From Leucaena leucocephala (taxonomy: Eukaryota; Streptophyta; Magnoliopsida; Fabales; Fabaceae), in the NCBI GenBank assembly GCA_037074615.1, contig CM073537.1, positions 13,101,989 through 13,165,988 of the forward strand: 64,000 nucleotides of DNA. Reading direction: 5' to 3'. Below, piece by piece: positions 58,515 through 64,000 of this stretch. The position numbers and the translations under genes are program-made. Positions within the stretch are counted from its first letter, which is position 1. Every line of letters starts with the position of its first letter. The notes beneath the pieces were generated by a model. The model was not told where the DNA came from. It ran no database searches and worked only from the letters and a program-made list of their open reading frames with translations.

Positions 58515-59885
58515 TGTTGTGTTCCTCGATCAAAGATGACAAAAAAGAGAGGGAAAGAGAGAAGAATTGACAGAGAGAAAGCATCTGAGGGAAAGAGAAG
58601 AGAGAGAAGAATTCTAAAGAATGAGTATATTCACTGTCGGACCAAAAGAAGAGACTTGCATATGGTCTTCATTGACTTAGAAAAAGCGTATAATCGAGTA
58701 CCAAGGGAGGTGCTTTGGAAAGCTTTGGAAAAGAAAGGTGTGCGCATAGCATATATCAAGGCAATAAAAGATATGTATGAGGGGGTAACAACTACTGTAA
58801 GAACGTCTGGGGGCGAAACAAAGGATTTTCCCATAAGGATTGGTCTTCATCAGGGATCATCCTTGAGTCCTTATTTATTTAATCTAGTAGTGGATGTTCT
58901 AACCAAGCCTATTCAAGAAGAAATCCCTAAGTGCATGCTTTTTGCAGACGATATAGTTCTTGTGTCAGAGTCAAGAGAAGAGATTAATTTTAAAGTTGAG
59001 TTATGGAGAAATACTTTAGAATCGAAGGGTTTTCGTCTGAGTAGAAGTAAGACTGAATATATGCATTGTAATTTTGATAAGAGGCAAGTTAGAAATAACT
59101 TGGAGGTCAAATTGGGAGATCAAGTTATTCCACAAATAGATAAGTTCAAATATTTGAGATCAATTATACAGAAGGATGGTGAAATTTTGTAGGATGTTAA
59201 TCATAGAATTCAAGCTGGGTGGTTTAAATGGAGAAAGGCTACTGGGGTTATATGTGATCGGAAAGTACCAGATAAATTAAAAGGAAAGTTTTATCGCACT
59301 GCTATAAGACCAGCAATGCTTTATGGAAGTGAATGTTGGGCTTTAAAAGGACAGCAAGAGCATAAAGTTAGAGTAGTTGAGATGAGGATGTTGAGATGAA
59401 TGTGTGGACATACAAGAAAAGATAAGATTCGTAATGAACAAATTCGGGGAAGAGTTGGAGTGGCATCTATTGAGGAGAAAATGGTAGAGAACCGTCTTAG
59501 GTGGTTTGGACACGTACAAAGAAGGCCAAGGGATGCGCCAGTGAGGAGGGTGGATCAAATCGTATGGAGCCCGGTTAAAAGAAATAGAGGAAGGCCAAAG
59601 AAAACGCTCAACGAGGCCATTGAGCGGGATCTCCTGGTCAATAACTTAACCAAGGATTCAGTTTTTGATAGAGCACAATGGCGTCGTATGATCCATGTAG
59701 CCAACCCCATTTAATGGGATAAGGCTTTGTTGTTGTTGTTGTTGTTGAGTATATTCACTGTAATGTCATTGCACACCATTACATCAGGTATGTTTTGCTA
59801 TTTATAGACTAGGGGTTTAGGGTTTATCTTACGTAATTATCCACATATATAACGGAAAAACTAACAGCAACAAAACTTTATAATA
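58515..59885 (-). repeat. 5' LTR of chromovirus A (split by RTE LINE)
   Basis: Parts 58515-58637 and 59747-59885 together make the LTR matching 53783-54040. The minus-strand primer site TATCAGAGCA lies beside it at 58503-58514. Confidence 0.9.
58638..59746 (+). mobile_element. RTE-clade LINE, 5'-truncated
   Basis: A frame from the insertion point to 59714 has the RTE-type reverse transcriptase and tail: VFIDLEKAYNRVPREVLWKA, GLHQGSSLSPYLFNLVVDVL, the catalytic MLFADDIVLVSES, LYGSECWALKG, then RLRWFGHVQRRP and NRGRPKKTLNE. One stop near 59190 and one near 59398 break it. The 3' end is GGGATAAGGCTTTG plus a TTG microsatellite (59727-59746), a known trait of plant RTEs. The flanks are an exact 16-bp TGAGTATATTCACTGT (58622-58637 and 59746-59761, last T shared with the tail). 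Confidence 0.9.
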
Positions 59886-60000
59886 GGCTCACATTTTCTT
59901 CACAAAAAACTACTTTCTTAGTAGTAAAAGTATGAGCAATGGCTATAAATAACCCAGATTTTTGGTTCTACACTTTAATCTATTTGTAATTTTCTATCTA
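59886..60000 (-). pseudogene. gypsy B integrase, start of left arm
   Basis: This continues the minus-strand integrase frame before the chromovirus A insertion. It is an inverted copy of 60105-60213, for example at CCTTTTACTAC, GAGAAAGTAG and TGCGAAGAAA with one- or two-base changes. Confidence 0.75.
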
Positions 60001-60104
60001 ACTATCCTACTTTTTTTTTCTTTTATTTTTTAACATAAGCAAAAAATTAGCTTTCTAACTTCCAGTCTCGCAGCTTTTGAAGATGGTCACTTGATACTAG
60101 CTAA
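60001..60104. other. Spacer at the centre of the inverted repeat
   Basis: About 100 bases, with a T-run and GCAAAAAATTAGC, that pair with neither arm. This is the loop of the inverted structure. Confidence 0.65.
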
Positions 60105-60393
60105 ATAGAAAATACAAATAGATTAGAGTGTAGAACAAAAATCCGGGTTGTTTATCACCCTTGCTCATCCTTTTACTACTGAGAAAGTAGGTGCTGTTTT
60201 TTGCGAAGAAACTATGGTATGCCACACTATAGTCTCTGATAGAGATTCTTTGTTCATGAGTGCATTTCATGAGAATTATTCAGATTAAGCCAAACTTAAT
60301 TGAAGATGAACTTGGCTTACCATCCACCAAGGGATGGCCAAACCAAAATGGTGCATAGGTGTCTTGAAGCTTGCTATATTTTGCACATGAACA
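60105..60393 (+). pseudogene. gypsy B integrase, right (plus) arm, first part
   Basis: Plus-strand ITLAHPFTTEKVG, FCEETMVCHTIVSDRDSLF and MSAF match the minus-strand arm (53690-53782, 59886-60000) phrase by phrase. Stops and frame breaks follow. It ends where the truncated copia begins, near 60393. Confidence 0.75.
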
Positions 60394-60449
60394 TAGATTG
60401 TAGAGAACCTGTCAAACCAGGCCTATGGAGATTGCTTTAGACCATAGAT

Positions 60450-62440
60450 TATTTTTTCAGTTTACATACCTGACCACTTTTCCCTTCATCAAAACCTGAT
60501 GGGAGATTCATGTAGATCTCTGTCCTTAATTCACCATTCAGAAATTCATTTTTGATGTCAAGTTCTTGGAGTTACCTGTCAAGATTCACAACAATGGAGA
60601 GCAGAACCCGGATGGTATTTAGCTTAACAACTAGGGCCAACGTCTCATTGTAGTCAATTCAATAGGTTTGGGTGAACCCCTTGGCTACTAGCCTTGCTTT
60701 GGACTTGTTTAATGAACTATCAATATTAAATTTTGGGGTAAACATCCATTTGCACCCCACGGGTGCTATTAGTTCTGGCAGTTTAGTGAGCTCCCATGTC
60801 TCATTTTTTTTCTAATGCTTTAATTTCTTCCATTACTACATTTATCCATTCTGGGCTCTCAAGGGCTTCATACACAGTTTTAGGGATTTGAATCTGATCA
60901 AGGTTAATAACAAAGCTGTAATGATTTTCAGAGAGTGGAATAGGATACATACTTCTGAATATGATGCTTAGTGCATGCCCGAGGTTTCTTCCTTAATGCA
61001 ATAGGGACATCTACCTCACTTGTCTTTGCTGGCCGAGTATGCTCATTATTATTCACAGGACCTTCCACTGGTTTAGTGAGTAGTACATCCTCGGGTATGA
61101 TGGACCCAACAACCTGTTTGTTTCTATGTGAGTAAGTATTATCAAACTTTTGATTTTGGATTTCGAGCATTGCATAACATTTGGCATAACATTCGATGGG
61201 TATGTAGGGAGCTGAATAGAAACAGATGGAGGTATGGGTTTTGGAAGACACTCAAGCTGAAACTCACTCCAATTCTCCCCCTGAGTAGAAGGTTGAGTAA
61301 AGTAGGGCTCTTGTTCTACAAAAGTGACATCTCGGCTGACAAAGAGGTGTTTAATGATAGGGTCATAGCATCCGTAACCTTTTTGGGAATTAGAGTATCT
61401 TAAGAAGATACACTTGATAGATCTGGGATTGAATTTAGATAGTGGGTGATGTTGATGGACAAAGACAGAACAACAAAAAACGTGAAGCGATAAGGTGTAG
61501 TCAAGGTGAGAGACTGTGTGGGTCTCACGCAGTTTATCCAACGGAGTAACAAAGGGCAGAGCACAAGAAGGAAGATGGTTAATTAAATGAGTAGCAGTGA
61601 GTATGGCATCCCTCAAGAAAATTTTTGGAGTATGACAGGTATACAAGAGTGCACGGGCAACTTCAAGGAGTTTTTTGTTTTTTCGTTGGGAATCCCATTT
61701 TGTTGAGGACTATACAGGCAACTGCTTTTATAAACAATACCATTGGTTTTAAGAAAACTGTCAAGTGATTGGTTAAAATATTCTGATCCATTATCCATGT
61801 AAAGGAATTGAATTGTGTTATTAAACTGATTTTTGATATGGTGAAAAAACTCAATAAACATGGAAGAAACAACGAACTTGTCTTTTAACAGATAGACTTA
61901 GCACGTGTGTGTGATCATCAATAAACGTAACAAAGTACTTGGAATGAGTACGATATGGAATACGAGAGGGGCCTCGAACATCGCTGTGAATAATTGAAAG
62001 GGGGTGAGTGGACTTATAGGCAGAAGGAGAAAAAGCAGGACGATGATATTTGGCTAACTCACAAACATCACAATGGGAAATAGTACTTTTATTTAAAGGT
62101 AAATGTGGTAACAAATTTTGTAAATTAGAAAAATTAGGATGACCTATCCTTTTTTATGCCATAATAAAATATCATTGTCATCGAAAGTCGAGATTAAGCC
62201 ACTTATTCTGCAATATAGAGCACTCACCGTAGAAGCATCAAGGTAGTAGAGCCCTTCATATTCCTTAGATGTGCCAATCATCTTCCCCAATGAGAGATCC
62301 CAAAAAACACAATAAGATGAAAAGAAATAAGTTGGGCAATTGAGTTGTTTAGTCAGCTTACTGATAGATAGTAAATTATAAGCCAAGTATGGAACATGTA
62401 AAATAGAGTCAAGATGTAATTTGTCTGACAGATGGACCAT
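60450..62440 (-). pseudogene. copia pre-integrase, integrase and partial reverse transcriptase
   Basis: Order on minus: HLDSILHVPYLAYNLLSISK and GLYYLDAS (62440-62150); C-E-L-A-K finger part with SHCDVCELAKYHRP; integrase core HSDVRGPSRIPY, FVTFIDDHTHVLSLS, MDNGSEYFN at about 61770 (second Asp) and YSPQQNGIPNEKT, where the usual E-R-K is changed; the tail at 61646-61053 with FGC-less CIFLRYSNSQKGYGCYDP and DVTFVEQEPYF; then WINVVMEEIKALEK-like, DLHESPI and IYGLKQSP of the reverse transcriptase. There are stops and frame breaks throughout. Confidence 0.8.
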
Positions 62441-63097
62441 TCCAGTGCTTGCTATAGGAGGAGAAGATCCTGTAGCTATCTTAATGGATTAATTTTCAGG
62501 TAGAGGAAGATATGAATCAAACATTTTGACTTATGAAGTCATATGGTCGGAAGCTCCTATACCAATAATCAATTTAGTAGGGATAAAGGTATGTAAGGCT
62601 GTAGCATGATTATTGGCCAAAAATGAGTTTTCCATCACTGGCGAAAAACAAGGCTTGCTAGTGCACTGGATTGTTGCTCACTGCACTGACTTCCGGGTAC
62701 AGAGGCACACGTTTACATTGGGCTTGTGAGCGCCAAAAAAAAAATGAGGCTCGCAGAAATAGAAGATGTTAATTGTTCGCGGGAGGCTTCCTGACTCACT
62801 GGACCCTCTCGGGGGTGGGAACGGAAGACTCCGTCTTGGTCGCCTGGACGATGTCGGACACGAGAGGCTATTGAACACTGTCGAACGCGGGAGACTTCCC
62901 GACTTACTGGACACTGTCGGGTGCTGGAACGGATGACACTATCAGGTCTGGGACGCACGTTGCTGGCTTGCTGGCAGGATCCGAGGACACTTGCGGACCC
63001 TGTAGTTTGCTGGACCAGAGGCTTTCCGTCACACGTCCTGATTGTGGAACGCTGTCAGACTACCGTAGCAGTTTTGGTTCCGCTGGTTCTGATACCA

Positions 63098-63310
63098 TGT
63101 GGACGTTTGGATTATGAATAGTCCAATAATCTCATTCACAGAGAGCAAACGGATTTTATAGAGTATAAAGGGTGATCTCCTGTAATCACATTGGAAATCA
63201 GATGGGGATATGCCAGAATCAGTTTTGCTATCCTATCCATGATTTTCTCCCCATATCCCTCTTAATATCTTAATTATTTACAATAATTATTTATTTACAT
63301 AATTGCCACA
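63098..63310 (-). repeat. 5' LTR of the truncated copia
   Basis: It starts TGTGGCAATTATG and ends AAACGTCCACA on minus, and the primer site follows directly. No second LTR is in the window. Confidence 0.8.
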
Positions 63311-63790
63311 AAAGTTGAAACAAGAAGAGGAGTTGGAGACTGGATATGCTATGCTGAAGCTGCTCAAGGAGATCTTGCGTAATGCTCAAGACCGAATGAA
63401 AACCTATGCTATCCGACATCCGACATAGAAGAGAACTAGAATTCAAAGAGGGTGATGTTGTGTGGTTATGTGTGCAACATTTTTGTCGGAAATGACTCTG
63501 GAAGGAAGTATGAGAAGCTGTCTCCAAAGTTTTTTGGCCCTTACAAAATTTTAAGGAAGATCAGGCAGGTTGCATATGAATTACCTCCAGATTCCAAAAT
63601 ACATCCTATCTTCCATGTTTCACTCCTCCGCTCTATTTATGAACAACAACCGTCTTCTCCACCTGCTTCTCTCCCAGTTTCTGCAGTTTTTAAATTGCAT
63701 TTGGAACCTAAATAAGTTCTGGCTCTTCACTGGACAGGACATGGCACTCTCGAGTTACTTATTCAATGGCAGAACAGACCAATTGAGGAA
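63311..63790 (+). pseudogene. gypsy B integrase C-terminus, right (plus) arm, second part
   Basis: The plus strand has LKLLKEILRNAQDRMKTYA, then KLSPKFFGPYKILRKIRQVA, IHPIFHVSLLRSIYEQQPSS and LLIQWQNRPIE. It matches the minus-strand arm at 52882-53400. One stop near 63713 and frame breaks are present. Confidence 0.8.
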
Positions 63791-64000
63791 GCAGAATCTA
63801 CAAATATGAGTGAAAGAACTTTTGTTTCAATCTGACTAGTTTCTGAAATTTCTAGGCTATTTATAGAGGAGAAAATACATTAAAATAACCAATTATATTC
63901 AGAAAAAAAATCCCTAAAACTCTGAACAGAATGCAACAACCAAAATATCTATATGCAATTAGACTCCTAAAATATCTAATTCAGCCTTTAGCATATTCTT
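63791..64000 (-). mobile_element. Second gypsy B LTR (partial, runs past window end)
   Basis: The sequence matches 52563-52850 in the same direction (GAATGCAACAACCAAA, TATTTATAGA, ATCTAATTCAGC), with about 70 bases absent in the middle. About 60 bases of the minus-strand 3' end of the LTR are missing at the join with the plus-strand integrase arm. The window ends just before the expected LTR start. Confidence 0.75.

Larger units (their letters stand above)
53783..59885 (-). mobile_element. Ty3-gypsy chromovirus A, minus strand, with an RTE insertion in its 5' LTR
   Basis: LTRs at 53783-54040 and 58515-59885 (the latter split by an RTE LINE) start TGTTATAAAATTTTG and end GAACGCAACA or GAACACAACA on minus. 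A polypurine tract AAGGGGGGTAT borders the 3' LTR and a primer site TATCAGAGCA borders the 5' LTR (58503-58514). Flanks GGCAC (53778-53782) and GGCTC (59886-59890) agree at four of five bases. The order gag, protease, reverse transcriptase-RNase H, integrase with chromodomain is that of chromoviruses. Stops and frameshifts make it inactive. It sits in the integrase of family B. Confidence 0.95.
60394..63310 (-). mobile_element. Truncated Ty1-copia element, minus strand
   Basis: 5' LTR at 63098-63310 (213 bp, TG...CA ends) with a primer site TGGTATCAGAACC at 63085-63097 (minus). Moving left: an odd GC-rich leader with near-repeats about 109 bases apart (62780 and 62888), a pre-integrase relic, integrase, and the front of the reverse transcriptase, which stops inside IYGLKQSP at about 60450 and AWFDRF. 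The rest and the 3' LTR are missing. About 130 bases of family B are also missing at this end, so a deletion fits. Confidence 0.85.

Overview
This is nuclear DNA of a flowering plant, most likely a eudicot. It is AT-rich, its genes are split by introns, and nearly all recognisable sequence is plant transposable element. I see nothing bacterial or organellar. The one ordinary host gene is a plus-strand, three-exon N-terminal part (48721-52338) of a protein with the DUF1767/OB-fold region of TDRD3 and RMI1. Its first intron appears to be a GC-AG intron. The rest of the gene is not in the window; either intron 3 is over 11.6 kb and full of retrotransposons, or the gene is cut off.

Left third. 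1-4.35 kb: ends of three LTR retroelements (an LTR tail, a minus-strand SIRE/Maximus-like LTR full of TTATCGAA/TTCGATAA palindromes, and a Ty3-gypsy 3' end). 5.2-6.1 kb: a non-autonomous CACTA element. 6.3-6.5 kb: a MITE. 8.34-8.55 kb: a tRNA-derived SINE. 8.59-18.2 kb: a three-level nest. A hAT element with a broken transposase holds a second, non-autonomous hAT (exact 8-bp target duplication), which carries three exons of an NRAMP metal-transporter gene and is itself split by a 3.4-kb LTR insertion.

Middle. 18.24-25.9 kb is bounded by a long imperfect inverted repeat and looks like a Pack-MULE-type element. It holds exon-like pieces of an unidentified gene, a 21-bp minisatellite of about 1.5 kb and a collapsed laccase gene. 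Then come a SIRE-like solo LTR (28.8-30.6 kb), a CACTA right end, a complete small CACTA element (31.3-32.5 kb), a Stowaway-like MITE, and a complete small minus-strand LTR retrotransposon (34841-37540) whose interior carries a spliced-looking fragment of a host gene.

Right. A 5'-truncated L1-type LINE (39.63-48.21 kb) is split by a complete but dead Ty1-copia element (39849-46950) whose leader carries a type I MADS-box gene fragment. After the host gene exons, 52.5-64 kb is a retrotransposon pile-up: a Ty3-gypsy family (B) arranged as inverted integrase arms around a spacer of about 100 bp. The left arm is interrupted by a complete chromovirus (A, 53783-59885, itself holding an RTE LINE) and the right arm by a truncated copia (60.4-63.3 kb).

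All transposon reading frames seen are broken by stops or frameshifts. The recurrent theme is capture of host gene pieces by four different element types (hAT, MULE-like, small LTR element, copia). Family assignments come from reading motifs by eye; no database search was run.
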